In this document: positions 1-13,439 of the stretch, in pieces
Numbering within the stretch: position 1 is the first letter of the stretch
How the letters are laid out: each line of letters begins with the position of its first letter
NCBI GenBank assembly: GCA_905250125.1
Contig: CAJNOL010000262.1
Location: forward strand, 1-64,000
Direction of reading: 5' to 3'
DNA length: 64,000 nucleotides
Source of the DNA: Rotaria sordida
Taxonomy: Eukaryota; Rotifera; Eurotatoria; Philodinida; Philodinidae
Made by a program: the position numbers and the translations under genes
Notes under the pieces: model-generated
Told to the model about the DNA's origin: nothing
Databases searched by the model: none
The model's input: only the letters and a program-made list of their open reading frames with translations

Positions 1-2947
1 GAGTACCCATAGCTAGCGGTCGCAAAAATTGTTCGACTTGCGAAACCTCCGGTTCCATTACCAAGAAGAATGCTGACAGTATTATTAGTGTACTTATTGA
101 CAACGGCAAGATCTTTCTTACTGTCGCCGTTGAAATCACCGACAACGACTGCAGTTGGATAACGATCAGTCGAAAATGTCTTTCGTGTTTGAAAAGTGCC
201 ATCGTTATTACCAAGAAAAACGCTTACAGTACCAGATAAGAGATAATTAGCAACTATCAAATCTGCGTAGCCGTCGCTATTTAAATCAATGGTGGTGACA
301 AAGTAAGTGCCACTACCACTTGTAATTTGCGCTAGTTCATTGAAATTTCCGGTTCCATCACCTAACAGTATGCTCACAGTACCATCACCAAAGTTCGCAA
401 CAGCGAGATCTATATTGTTATCCCCATTGAAATCAGCAGACGCGACGGAATATGGAGCATTACCAGTCAGAAATTCTACTTGAGTGTGAAAACTACCAGT
501 ACCAATACCCAGGAGTATGCTGACAGTGCTACTGTCTTGATTAACGACGGCTAGATCCTCGAAGCCATCACCATTGAAATCATCACTAGCTAATGACCGC
601 GAACCAATGTTTGTTGCAAATGTCATCTGTGTTTGAAAACTGCCGTCCCCATTGCCCAGAAGTATACTGACAGTAGCGGAGTCAATGTTGGCAACAGCAA
701 GATCTTGATAGTTGTCGTCATTGAAATCGTTAAGAATGATGTATTGGGGAGACATTTGAACAGCATACGGAACACTAGCGGCGAATAATGGTTGCGGGAT
801 TGTAGCTGGAACAGAAAAGAGACTCACATTATAGCATCTTCTCTTTGATCAAATCAATTCAAGTCAGTGAACAGCCTCCTCTTGAGAACGATATCTCATG
901 GCCGTAAAGGAGTGAGGTGCAATATATGATCGAAATAGTGACAAGTACAAAGGTGATTTCTATCGTACGAACACTCTGATTTAGTCGACACAGATCAAAA
1001 AATTTTCTGTGCCTTCGATACAACCATCACTATGCTCGATAGAATTGATCAATGCTAATGCTTTCATTATGCGTAGAGAGGAATTCAAAAATCGAATAGA
1101 ACGAACAAAGACTTCATTTTATTTTTTTGTGTGCACATAGATCTGCAGCGTGACAAATGAAAATAGTAGATGGTGCGAACTTCTGCAAAATCAACTATCG
1201 TCGAACGAACTCATTTAACGTGTTTAAACATCATACTATATCATTAAACCATATAGCATGTCCCTCGTTTCAATTCACCAAGAAATCGTATCTATTCTAT
1301 TCCGATATTATTTTACTTCCGACAAGCAAACTAATCGAAAACAATCCCCTATATATTTTGTATTATCTAAAACTCTACGTACATCTATGAGAATATCATC
1401 GCCATGTGAATCGTCTGAACGATCACAACACACATTGACCTCACAATTAAACAATCGGTCATGCTAATTCTAAAGTTTTTAGTAGATTCTATATATTCTG
1501 CTTCGATCTATCTGATTTGTTTTTTATAATTCGACGAAAGGATGGTAGTTACTAGTCAAAGTGGGACATTTTCATGCAAAAATGTATTGAAAATACACTT
1601 TGTCTCCTACCATTTCTTCACTGTTTATTTTGTATCTGATAAAAATGGAAATATTATTATTCATTAGCTCAAGAAAGCCATGTAAGTGCATTAGTACAGT
1701 GTCTGACGCATAGCTCAAGAATAACACTATATCTTTGGCGAAGTCTTTTCTAGCTGATGGCTCAAACACTCTGCTACGAAAATAACCTCGATCATATGTC
1801 TTTATAGTGCGATCATTCGAACCAAAAATGACACTTTTGATATCACCGAAAAAAGTAGGGCTTTTTATGTCAGTGCGTCACTGGCATTTCTTTCTGTTAT
1901 AAAATATTAAGTATGAAGTGAATTAAAACGAAATTCATAGAGGTTGAACAACTATTTAGCATGCATCCATCTATCATGTTTCGAGGTTTTCCACCCACCG
2001 TTTCATTAATTATTTAACACTACCGCAATCCAACGAAAATGGCATCATGTGCAACCCCTACGCGATTAAAATCTTAAACACACTGAAGCCACTTTCGTCG
2101 TGAACCAGAATCTCCACCCCATTTATGATAGTCCGTGAGGAAATCGAAGGGGTTACCATTCGAAATGTTCATCATGATCGGTGAAGCTAAACACGCTTTT
2201 TTCTAGAGCTCACTCACTGCTCACTAAGCAGGTTCCGAGGTTCTCTGTTTCATAAATTATGTAAAAGCAGCATCCATTCAAAACAAGTCTATTCAACATA
2301 GCTTATTCACAAGCTTTGCACCACTTTCCATCCCGACCCTAAGCACTACTCATCAATCCCTCTACCGATGAAAAAAAAACTATACATAACACTCCAACCT
2401 TCCATTGTTCACTTATCATAAAACTTCCAAAATAAACAATTCCAATTATTTCTATCGTGCTTCCCCTCTTATTCACCCACACAACGCACCTATCTTTGTT
2501 GCACATGTCTTCTCCCATATTACCACATTCTCCACCCGAATGTAACCTCTTCGCCTAATCCCTCATATCAGCACGCGGTCGAAACAAAAAGATACCACTC
2601 AATTCTTCCACACATTTGCTGCTTTTCCCTCGAAACTACGATAAACTCACTGGTTGTCGTGACCGTGGTGGTTGTTGTTGAAGTAGTTGTTGTTGTTGAA
2701 GTAGTTGTTGTAGTTGTTGTTGGAGTAGTTGTTGTTGTAGTTGTAGTTGTTGTAGTTGTTGTTGTTGTTATTGTTGTTGTAGTTGTTGTTGGAGTAGTTG
2801 TTGTTGTTGGAGTTGTTGGAGTAGTTGTTGTAGTTGTTGGAGTAGTTGTTGTTGTTGTTGAAGTAGTTGTTGGAGTGGTTGTTGTTGTTGTTGTTAGAGT
2901 AGTTGTTGTTGTTGTTGTTGGAGTAGTTGTTGTAGTTGTTGTTGTAG

Positions 2948-2994
<47 letters not shown>

Positions 2995-3351
2995 ATTGCT
3001 GCTGTTGTTGCTGTTGTTGCTGTTGAAATAGGGCCGGTGGCGGTTGTTGTGGTGGTGAGTGTGGTTGACACGGTTGGTGTAGTCAGGGTAGTGGTGGTTG
3101 TGGGTGTTGTTGTCGTAGTCCCAATGGTGGCGGTAGTAGTAATAGTAGCGCTTTTACCAGCCAAAGAGACAGGCACGGCAATGAGTACTGTCATAACGCA
3201 TGCTGCAACAAGGCACATGAGACCGAATAGATAGTAAGATGCTCGTCCGAAGGGTGCTCTAAAATCAAACCATCCAAAAAAATTTCTATAAATAAATGTT
3301 AACTACCTACCTTCGGTGATTCTCTGGCCCCATTTCTTGTACATCCATCAT
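1..3351 (-). CDS. FG-GAP/VCBS repeat type II membrane protein (3' end off window)
   Basis: Probable surface protein with an integrin-alpha-like FG-GAP beta-propeller. Exons on the minus strand: 3351-3311, 3258-2651, 805-<1. Donors GTAGGT and GTGAGT, acceptors TTTTAG and TTCCAG; phases match (AG|A, then A|CT, the last giving Thr). The start ATG is doubled at 3351/3348. Order: a short cytosolic tail (~25 aa), a hydrophobic helix near residues 28-48 followed by AVPVSLAG, a ~160-residue almost pure Thr stalk, then at least five ~46-residue repeats. Each repeat has a Ca-binding DxNxDxxxD loop (DFNDDNYQD, DFNGDGFED, DFNGDNNID, DLNSDGYAD, DFNGDSKKD) and a following TVSILLGNGDGSF-type strand. The reading frame is open to the window edge, so the C-terminus is missing. 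The 1.85 kb intron is long for this genome. Ligand unknown. Exon chain inferred; FG-GAP call firm. Confidence 0.8.
806..2650 (-). other. Long intron of the FG-GAP gene
   Basis: 1.85 kb between the stalk exon and the FG-GAP exon. Short open frames at 1157-1467 and 1572-1769 have no recognisable protein character. No TIRs, tandem repeats or RNA gene seen. Confidence 0.5.
2666..3030. repeat. (GTT)n / (AAC)n trinucleotide tract coding the Thr stalk
   Basis: Imperfect GTT repeat (ACA/ACT/ACC Thr codons on the minus strand), interrupted by GTA, GGA and GAA units. It is part of exon 2 of the FG-GAP gene. The plus-strand poly-Val reading frame over it is only an antisense shadow. Length polymorphism is likely. 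Confidence 0.85.
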
Positions 3352-3734
3352 GATCTACTTGGTAGCCGGTGATAGTACGTGACTTACAGATTCAATATTT
3401 TCAGAGATTTTCATGAAATTCTGCAGAAAGATAAACAACAGTTCGAAGTAGAATGTCATATCGTAAGTGTTCAGATTTTTGTAACAAAAATACAATATTC
3501 AACCACTAACTTTACATATAAAAAAATGCTGTCGGTTGCCTAGTTCAAATCGTCAAACAGATCATTTTGCCTGACAGCAATTGCAGAATACCTATCAAGC
3601 AGAATTCAGAATTCTGTGGACTTATATATTTTTTTAAAACGAGTTGATTATACTATTCTTCTCTGGTCTGTTTATATTCTGCCTAGAACTCTGTAAAATT
3701 CTGTAGAATTATGTATCATCAAAGACAACGTTCT

Positions 3735-3943
3735 TTCCTCGAGGAGACGTACAATTTTAGCATGCCTATTCAAAGTTTGTATTCTGTTAGTCGAAATAGA
3801 ATTCGGTTTAAATTCTACTGATATTTTTAAATTCTTCATCAGAATTTTTCTTTTCCCTTGGAGATATACCGTTCTAGTATGCCTAGTGAAAGTGATATAT
3901 TCTGTTAGTAGTAACAGAATTCTGTTTAAATTCTGAGTGTAGT
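3735..3943. repeat. Two-copy tandem repeat, ~119-bp period
   Basis: The string around 3759-3823 (GCATGCCTA..., then TATTCTGTTAGT..., then GGTTTAAATTCT) recurs, diverged, at 3877-3940 in the same orientation, with matching upstream GGAGA blocks. Nearby DNA (3600-3720) is rich in AGAATTCTG-like words and may be older copies. Confidence 0.55.
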
Positions 3944-5262
3944 GATTACTAGTTTATTCGCTAATAGGAACATATTTTAGAGAACTAATCCATTGTTTAG
4001 CGATTGGATTTTTAAATTCTGAATTTTGCAGTCCCTCCTGTCTGATAATACCTTTTGCTTTCAAGCTGATTGTCATACACATTTTAGTAATTATGCACTG
4101 GTAAGGTTTCGCTACATCACTAATTTCATTGATTGACAACAAAGAAAGCAGTGTAACTATTTTTCTATGCGTGTTATTATGTTAATAAGTTATGAAGTAG
4201 AGTGAAGTGTGAAAATTAGCACGGACACTCTGCGTATTGAATTTTGTTCTATTCTATGTGAAAAAAACACTGCTCTTTCGAGTATATTTTGCAATCACTG
4301 TTGAATTTATGAACAATAACAAGTCTTAGACTCGACCATACATCACTCATCATGGTACGACATAATGAAGGCATAACGGCTGTATTTCTATGTTTACATT
4401 GTAACTCATAATACGATGAGAGGTTCGCCATACTGATCTCGAGAAACATTCCTCGAATGTAAAATATGTTGAAGTTCATAAGTTCTTCTCCGATGTTTTC
4501 TTTCCACTCGTGCTTCGTACGATAAATTTTCATTTCGTTTCCTATCCATAGAAAAAAGTTTTTACTTCGTCGTCGATATTCGTGGTATGGAGATTCAACT
4601 ACAGTGAAATTTTAATTACTACATCGCGCATACTAACACACAGCTATGGTCATTTCACATTAAAAAATTACTTTTTTCTATTCTGCTGATGAATATATCT
4701 CTCCCCTTCAAACAGAATATCACTGCTGTTGTAAAATCTGTCACACATTCAGTTCGATGAGGCATCATTGAAGAATTGCTCTTTCTTTTTCACCTCTGAA
4801 CGAACGAAAAAGAGTGAAAAACTAAAACATTTATATACCACGAACGTTCAACTCAAATGCTTCTCTGGTATGCCAAATATACTAACATAATTTTCGATAC
4901 AGAGAGTTGCTAAAATATAGAACATACCATTCAAAAAATATTGAAGATTTTCTTGATTACTTTGAAAAAAACTTGTTTCAAAGTATATTCTAAGTTGTCA
5001 TAGCAAGGTCTTCAGAGAAGTGACAAAACATTGACAACGAGTAAGAACGGAAAAGTTTTTCTTCGCAAAAAAGAATGACTTCTTTTTTTTTTTTTTTTGA
5101 GAGAGACGGGAACCATAAAGAAAAGAAGATAAAAAAAAACACTACTGTGCCAATATTGATATCATCGTCCGCTGTTCTTCCTTTCCTCTTTCCTCTTTAT
5201 TATATCTCTCTTCTCCTTTTCTGTGTTCATCTCTCTCCCTATTGCTCTTCCTAGAGAAAATA

Positions 5263-6026
5263 TTTTTTGAGCACTAAAAAAAATAAGACATATGAGCACC
5301 AAATTTTATTACATGTTAAATGACCACCAAAAAATAAGACAAGTGAGCAGCAAATGAAAAAAAAGATATTAAAGAGATAAATCAATTCTATTTTAAAAGA
5401 ATCAAAGTATTATTCGGATATATACAGATGCTAAGTTGTGACAAGCTCAACTCAAATTATATAATCTCATTCCTTTTTGTAAATTATGGTACACAAATGA
5501 GTAACACTGTATATATACCACAAGTTTGAGAATTATAATAATACACATTTCTGTGAAGAACCATAAAATACCCAACAAAGAATATCAACTTTTGAATATC
5601 GTCCAAACACTTGATAAAGCTAATCAAGGGTATGGGTATGGGTACGTGAGTAGATCCTCTCCTTACACCTACACTCTGCTTGCTAGTTTCTCCACTCAAA
5701 TCATGTAGATGCCCAACTGGTATGAAGTTATATTTATGCAAACATTCAGTTGGCTTAGCAATATTACTGAAACATTATGAATTAACTTAGAAAACTCGTT
5801 CGGAACTTTTAGGTAAATGACAAGGAGAAGATCGAGCAGAAAAAGTACAATCTGTTCTATTATTGTAAAATGGACTTTTCATTTTTTTGTATGGTGATTT
5901 AGTATTCACATCTATTACATATCCTATTTGTTATTTTTTGTTATTAGTATAAAAATTTTTTGTTCTTATTTCACATGTTTGAATTTGGCGCTCTTTTCGC
6001 ATATAACTAATTAGGTGCTCAAAAAA
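5263..6026. mobile_element. Degenerate TIR element (MITE-like)
   Basis: The left end TTTTTTGAGCAC (5263) and right end GTGCTCAAAAAA (to 6026) are exact inverted copies. About 50 bp further in, both arms show weaker matches such as GAGCACCAAATT versus GAGCGCCAAATT. No coding capacity and no clean target-site duplication. It carries a telomere-like hairpin near its centre. Confidence 0.4.
5628..5676. repeat. Telomere-like hairpin 1
   Basis: 5' arm GGGTATGGGTATGGGTA, 3' arm TTACACCTACACTC. G-rich arm first, C-rich arm second. Confidence 0.55.
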
Positions 6027-7663
6027 CATATCGTCCGCTCTATCTATATGAACGTGTGATATATGTGAAGTAGGTACATTCTGGATATATGAAGTACCAA
6101 ATAAACATCATTACCGAGGGTGGCAGTAAGCAACACCTTCAGTCTGCTATTCCACCTCACGTATTTATTGTTACAACTATCTATTACAATAACAGAAAGA
6201 GTCATTCAGAAAGGAATTCTCAAAAGAATTGCACGTACTGCTGAAAATTCGATGATAGTCTTTCGACAGTCTATTAAAAATCTTTATGAGAGATATATGA
6301 TCATTCGAAGTATGGGATAATTCATGCTGGGACTCACATGTGAGATTTCTCTAGACATTCAATGTCCTACATTAAATGAGCAATGAAGCTACCTTGGAAA
6401 CAAAAATCTCAGTACGAGACAACTGTCGATTCTGTAATTATGATATCTCTTGTATTTTATTGCCTAGGCAGCACTCGAAAAATTGAACAATTTCCTAACC
6501 TGGTTTGCTTCAATTTCTTTACACGGACAGTAGTCATTAGCGTAGAAAAGAGTAGGATACATTTTTTTTTGCGTATGCTTGTGCACTCGAACTAATATTT
6601 GATAAACAGTGGCTACCGTATTGTTAGTACAACAATTTTCAATGCTTGCATCGATACATTGTTGTAATGATCTACGAGAGACTTGTGATCTTGTTCGAAG
6701 CTCATAGAGATTGCATTTATATGAAGTGAGTGTGACAAACACGTTTTCAAAGAGTTTTCTAAAGCTGATTACACATCGTACAAAGACATATCAGTTACGA
6801 TGAATTGTCGGTAAGGAGCTTTTCTCCGATGAATCAATCAATGGAAACATGGAGACATTGACGGAGAATGAAACTATAATCCTATCAATTGAAAGTAGAA
6901 CTTAAATATTGATTTTTTTTGATAAATTTTATATATGTTATTATTCATCCATCATTTGATAGGTATTGTATTTATATATGATTGATGTAGGATTATGTAG
7001 TACTACAGCTCACCTAGAGCGTATATACTATTGATATCGCTTCATTAACAATGAGAAGAAAATAAATAAATAAAAATTGCTGATATTGTCAGCCATCATA
7101 TTGATTTGATTTTTATTTCTTCATGTTTCATTGCAAATGGATGAATGTTTAATCAATAGAAACAGTATGTTATATACTACTATTCTACCGTATGAAATCA
7201 ATTAATTCCTTATTTTTGTTATAACAGATTGAAAAAGAAAATAATCAAGTAATAATGAAACGAAAGTAGAGCTTGTCCTATTAAAATCTCCTTCTCAAAA
7301 AAAAGTTTAGTTATTCATAAAAGAACGAATTTTGGAATTTTCATATAGTTAGATAGAGTAGAAAAAAGCACTACCAAATGGCATTAAAAGACTTTTTAAA
7401 ATAAGAATAAATCTTTCAAATTTCATTCAACTAAACTTGGTCGCTCCATACAAAAATTGCGTGAAGATACATTACATGTTTTATATGGTGACGGTTACAA
7501 ACATGTTGGTGTAACTGCAGAACTTTGCAATAAAATAATCAATCACTGTCATTTTATTATGAATAGATATATTGTAGAAGATAATCACTTAAAAGTGGTA
7601 CAATACAAAAATTAACAGTAACTGCTTCATTTACATTTCAAAATGATATTCTTAGCGACACTT

Positions 7664-7715
7664 GAGGGTGTGGGGGTGTGGCTCTTGTCTTCTTTGACAA
7701 CCACACCCACACCCA
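7664..7715. repeat. Telomere-like hairpin 2
   Basis: 5' arm GAGGGTGTGGGGGTGTGG, 3' arm CCACACCCACACCCA, with a loop of about 20 nt. One of the best-preserved copies. Confidence 0.75.
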
Positions 7716-8021
7716 TCATATTTGTCAATACATTGTTGTATAATTTTCAGATTCCTAGACAAATAATTTAGTTTTTCTTGTATATCGGAGATGACGCTCA
7801 GTATTTCCGTTACCTTGTTAAGAAAGTCCGCAAACAATACAGTTTGTTGAGACTTACGTTTAAGCAACAATGTGCACATCACAAAGCGAGGTAAGAGACA
7901 TTGTTTTCAGAAAATGAGATCTTCAAGAATACTATTAATGACGGAAATACTCTGTTCGGACGATAAATTTACCAGATCATTCATACGATACAGATCTCGG
8001 ATGTCTGTTTTACAATCATCA

Positions 8022-8104
8022 GAGTGTGGGTGTGTGGAAATGGGTATGGGTATGGATCAACCTCAATGTGATTACAACTTACACCGACACCAACACCAAC
8101 ACCC
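8022..8104. repeat. Telomere-like hairpin 3
   Basis: 5' arm GTGTGGGTGTGTGG plus GGGTATGGGTATGG; 3' arm ACACCGACACCAACACCAAC. Loop of about 25 nt. Confidence 0.6.
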
Positions 8105-9557
8105 TAAAAAACTTATGTGATCTGCAGAGGAGGTGAGCCGTTGATTAGTAAAGATCTTTATTATAAAAGAAAGTAAAGGATTTCTTCAATCTGTTAGTGT
8201 GAAAAGGACGATAATCACTGTGGTCAAACTGAAAAGTTTCTTATGGTTAGTTAAACGGTACTCATAATCCTCGAGCAAGGGTGTGAAAAAATGGTTATAA
8301 TTTACATAAAACTGAAATTTTTTTGAATCAAAGAAACAGTTCAAAAATTTTTTTCGGCTTTTCTAGTTTTCATATATTATTGTTTGACTAGCATGGTTTA
8401 TTATACTTCATTCTATACTGTGCTACATTTTTTGGACTGGTATTTGGGTCTTATGATTAATTAAAACCATTTTAAAAAACATTAGCTACAAACATATTGG
8501 CAATAGTTTTGAGCGCACTCTATAAATTGCAGTTATTGAGATGAGAAAAAAATTAAGGCATAGAAAATCAGTGAACTCTACAAATTGCAATTAGTTACAA
8601 CGAAAAGTATATGGATAAGTGGTGAAGAATTCAATTTACTTAACTTTTTTTGTAAATTTTAATTTGTAAATCTTAAAATTTATAGAAATCGAAAGTTTTA
8701 AAAGCTTAAACAATGACTTTAAATTTTTAATACTGCTAATAATTATGAGTTTCACAACTTTAATTATTTGCACATAATTTATTTTAATCAGTTTTAATTT
8801 TAAAAATAAGACTATGTACTGAAATTTCTAAAATTAATTTATTTTTTACACAAAAAATAAAACTGAATTTTATAATTTCAAATTGTAAATTCATATTCAT
8901 GTGTGCCAATGAGAAGATACGCTTTCCACGCTGCATCTTGTGGTATATTTTGTTTTTTTTTTTTTATGAAAATACATTAAGCGATAAAAAGATGAAATAA
9001 GAACAAACAAATTCGTCTTGTGCCAAAAAATATGACTTTCACACGGTCGAAATTTGAACATTTCGAAAACAAAAGGGTTTTATATAAATTGTAGAGTTAT
9101 CCATGTTGCATCTTTTAGTGTATTTTTTTTAATACGCTGTATTAAGTGAATGAAAATTGAAATACAAAACGCGGCCATACAACCTGCCGCACCCGTTAGA
9201 TCGTTATTAGTTAGTCTGAGTGTGATGGTAACAACCATTACTAAACATATGAGAAAAGCAGTCGATCGAATTTCGTTGAAGAAAGACATATGCTCATATA
9301 TACCAGTAGAAAATTCTTCAGTATCTGTTAGGTGGACATTGTTGCATACTCGCTCCTTTATATGTCAATTAGGAACGAAAAAAAAATGAACTGTACGTGC
9401 ATTATAAAGTAGAAGAGCTACTTCGTGAATCAAAGAAAAAAAGGAAAAAGAACAAGGGTATATTAACTAAATAATGGAGACAGGGATCATATGTGAAAGG
9501 TATTGTATACCCCACCACGCGATCTGATATCATCTTATTTTCAAAATTTTTATGTTC

Positions 9558-12500
9558 TCAATGAAATATAACTGTCATTGTTTGGCTTGAAGCACTGCAA
9601 GTGGCCCCATTTATACCTCCCCAATTGCTATTTCCAACACAAGGACGCAGTGTATAACCGGTAGTGCACGTGTATACACTACCTGTCGCAGTTAGCTCAT
9701 CGGCACTACCACATATTCCGACCGCCCATAAATAACCGTTTGATGACACAGGACCATATGCAGTATTCGTTCGCATAGCGTTTGCTATGGCAGTAGCGTA
9801 AGTTGAATTTGTAAGTGTTATGCCTGTTGGATTATTTGTACCACTTATTGTCAATGACGTACAAGGATGGTTGATCAATAAACTTCGAAATATATTCCAA
9901 GCCGTGCATTGAGATGATGAAGTGACACCGAAAGTGAAATTTTGAGTATAGATAATGGGAAAATCTGTAAGAAAATAAGACACAAAGTGTTTGAAGTTTT
10001 CATTAAGATTGCAATTTATTGCTATGGCTTTTTAAAAATTCAGCAATGCGTATGGTTTTTTACAAATCTATCTGAAAAATCCTCTAAATACTCATCGCAA
10101 AAGTACATATCTTCAACTTCCGAATATCTCTAAGCGATCTGAAAAATATAACTGAAAACAGTCAGTTCGTTCTTTGCATCGGGAAATGTACTGCTTTTAT
10201 TCAGAAAAATCACTCAACGTAGCTCCCATATTTTTAAACTTTTTATTGAAAAAATTGGCTATTTTCTATTGTTGTATTGAATTTTCTCTGATGAGCATTA
10301 TCAACAACAGAAAGAATATTCTTCAAGAATAAAAAAGCCTGGAAAATTGAAGATTATTTTTTGAAGTATTGAAGAGCAAAAAATAATAAAATAATCGGTT
10401 CTCTAGAATTTCATTTTAGTTTAACACGACTAAGGCGTGATGCCATCAAAATACAGTGAAGAAATACTTGAACTTAAATATTAAAGTAATATTTTTCAAT
10501 TGAACATCAAAGATTTTTGTAAACTCAAAATTTTCTATTTTTAAGAAACAAAGCTCAAGGAAAAAAGATTTTGAATCAAAATTTTCGATTTATTTAACAT
10601 ATAATGTAATCTAAATAAGTACTTTGCTATAGTCGCTATTTAATGTTTCATCTTCGTTAACTGTTTCTTTTTGTCCCATCAACAAATGACCAATGATCTT
10701 AAATCATATTATTATTCAATTTCTATCAAAATAAAAGAGAAGAAAAAACAATATTGAGCTCGAATATCTATAATTAAACAACTTTGATAACTGTATTCAG
10801 AGTAGTTGAAGATAATCAGCAGCAGTAAACTTATGCATTAATGAATGAATGATTAACATCAATTCAGTTGTTATTTCCTCTATATTCTCAACATGTGTAA
10901 CAGTTTTTCTACGATGCTACATAACTTATGTTACGTGAGATTCTATTTCTTAGTTTAATATAATCTTTACTGAATTTTATTAAAATATAATAAATTAAAA
11001 CGAGTTTTTCATTTCAACGTTGCACTCCGACTTTACATTATGTATGTCGTTTGTATTCTATTTCTAATTGATCTTTAACGATAGTAATACAATTAATATA
11101 TCACATGCAATATTGAATAATGCTTATTCATAATAACCATTGGATGTTATCGATTCTTCATTTTATCGACTCATCCAAGTTTAGTTTTAAAACCTTATAC
11201 CAGTTATGTAATCCGATAAAGCTTTATACTTCAATCAATTGGAAGGATGAGTTTATATTGACAACAAGAAAAACAGAACTATTTTGACCTTTATCTCGAT
11301 GAGAAATCTACTAAATATATATCATTTTACTTACGTGTAGTCGTAGTAGTTGTCGTTGTCGTAGTTGCTAAAAGTGAAAAAAAAGTAAAGAAAAAATCTA
11401 GAAAAGATGAGAGATACTTTACAAGTTGTGCTTGTTGATGTGGAAGCTTTATGAAAAAAACAAAGAGAAATTTATTTTAAACAAATAAGAATAATGAATA
11501 ACTCGCTTGTTGTTGTTGTTTTTGTTGTAGAGCTGGTACTCGTTGATCTTGATGTACTGCTAGTTGTTGTGCTTGTCGATGATGATGTACTGCTAGTTGT
11601 TTTGCTTGTTGTTGATGTCGAGGTACTGGTTGTTGTTGTTACTGTAGTGGCAGTTCTTGAGGTTCTTGTAGGTATCTGGATCACTGCAGTAAGAACTGCA
11701 CCGATGGTTGCACCAAAAAGAATAAGAGCAAATGGAATCATAAATAAATAAACACGTGAACACGGACGACAAGGTTGTTTTCCATTACGAAGTGAACGAT
11801 TCTCAATTTGATTATGTTGATACATGGAATCTATTTGACTTGATAATCCATAATCAGAAGTCTCATTTATTTTTGAAGAATGGTTCGATGGAAAATTCTG
11901 AAAAAATTGCAGTATATAGTTGATTATGAATACAAAAGTAGAATGTTTTCTTTTAGAGAAAAGAGAGACCTTTATTAATGCTGATATTTTTTGTACTTTA
12001 TCCTGGATAAAAATTTTCTGTTCATTTTTATTTTATGAATGTTTTTTCTTGTTTAGAAGGTTCATTCTACTCAAAGCGTTTTTGAAGAGTGTAATATATT
12101 TAAAAATATAAGAGAATACGAATTGAGTTTTAACCAAGAGATATGAAACATTTTCATTTCACATAGATTATAAAAGAGAAACAAAAAAAGAAAAATTGAT
12201 TTAAGTGGTATATGAAATAAAGCTAAATATTATCTGTTCTCTTTACATTTCGATTTAGATAAAATATTTTCGAATATATTGGAATTGAGTGAGAAACTAA
12301 AACAAGTTCAAATAGATGATCCTTTTTTTTTCTCTATAAAATAAAAAGCCTATCAATTTTTTTTCTTTTTTTTATTCATTCAAACTTTGATTCTTTATTA
12401 AATTTTTTGTACTCGTATATTTTCTCCTTCAACTAGTAATATACAAAAATGATTTAATTTACGAAAAAGAACCGATTGTTTTGTATTCACTCTATCGAAA

Positions 12501-12817
12501 GACGGACAGAAGATTTTCTAGCATATTGTGATATAGTTATACATTGTTATTATATGATCGATGATCTTTATAAGATTATTAACGATTTACCTTTGATTGT
12601 AACTGATATTGACGAATAGTTGGAATAATTGATACCTATTTCAAGAAAAAGCAAATATTGATAGTTCGAAATTTAAAAAATCTGATTAAGAAAAGAGACT
12701 CACTGGAATTTTGACTGACTTCAGAAGATTGTGTCGAGGAATTCTTTTGATGTATGGTGCATTTGGCAAAGATCGATGTGGAACATTGAGTGTTACTGTA
12801 CTTACGTTAGTCATCAT
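9558..12817 (-). CDS. Type II membrane protein with Ser/Thr stalk and a small ectodomain
   Basis: Six exons on the minus strand: 12817-12704, 12635-12591, 11897-11507, 11446-11423, 11367-11335, 9964-9558; 337 aa. All phases agree. The exon 3 donor reads A|GCGAGT, so that intron would be of the rare GC-AG class; the GT site two bases further breaks the frame. The ATG is doubled at 12817. Residues ~1-102 are polar, 103-126 (YLFMIPFALILFGATIGAVL...) form one membrane helix, then a Ser/Thr stalk of about 60 residues spread over three exons. A ~134-residue ectodomain with six cysteines follows (NPTGITLTNSTYATAIANAM, AYGPVSSNGYLWAVG, NWGGINGATC) and ends at VIFH. The ectodomain resembles hypothetical bdelloid proteins I recall, with no known function. 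Same architecture as the genes at 1-3351 and 51148-58863. Confidence 0.75.
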
Positions 12818-13439
12818 TAGTTACTAAACCTTTCTTGTTACTGATGTATGTTTTCGATTGATACCTACTTTAAAAATTTAGTGATTGAAATGTCATATGT
12901 TTTTATCGAGATCAAATGCACATTGAGAATACATTTTAGCGACTTCTTTTTATTGTGAAAAGAAAAAAAACTTCCAGGTCGTTGCATATTTGTTCGACCT
13001 ATATGCGATTAAAAGGTTTTCTGTTGATGGGCATGTTGCCCTCATACTTCACTGAATTTATTCTAATCTTTGAAAAAAAAAATTGGAATTATTTTTTGCA
13101 TTTATTATGAAACTATAATTTGTTTTTTGTAATTAAAATCTTCTATGCAATTGAAAATTTATTTTATTCATACATCTAAAAATAAAAGGTCAGAAGCAAA
13201 ACTTCATATTTTTTTTTCTTCATTGGTCAATTTTTATTTCGTAGGTGTCATTGATTATTGAATATGTTTTGTTTTTTGGAAACTATATTATTCGTGAAAA
13301 AATCAATTGAAAGAAGAAATAATAAACTTCCTTTGAAGCAAATTATTATTTGAAATTATATTCGATATAGAAAAAGCGAACTAAATTCAATAGGAATTGA
13401 ATATTTTATTAAATTTTGTCAATAATATCAATTCTCAAA

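Larger units (their letters stand above)
3352..9557. other. 6.2 kb without a recognisable gene
   Basis: AT-rich DNA. It holds a ~119-bp tandem duplication (3735-3943), a degenerate TIR element (5263-6026), poly-A/T runs and three telomere-like hairpins. Open frames up to 94 codons (4249-4533, 6464-6742 minus; 7872-8120 plus) show no family resemblance and no splice partner I could find. Confidence 0.6.

Noticed and set aside
1157..1467. Small plus-strand frames in the FG-GAP intron
   Set aside because: Composition like random AT-rich DNA and no splice partner or motif.
2659..3234. 191-codon plus-strand poly-Val frame
   Set aside because: Exact antisense of the Thr stalk exon; the minus strand has the Met, TM helix, splice sites and downstream FG-GAP exon.
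5164..6038. ATCGTCCGCT direct repeat as a target duplication
   Set aside because: The copies do not abut the inverted ends (5263, 6026) and the left one is about 90 bp outside.
11494..11751. Val/Leu-rich plus-strand frame
   Set aside because: Antisense of the Ser/Thr stalk of the six-exon gene.
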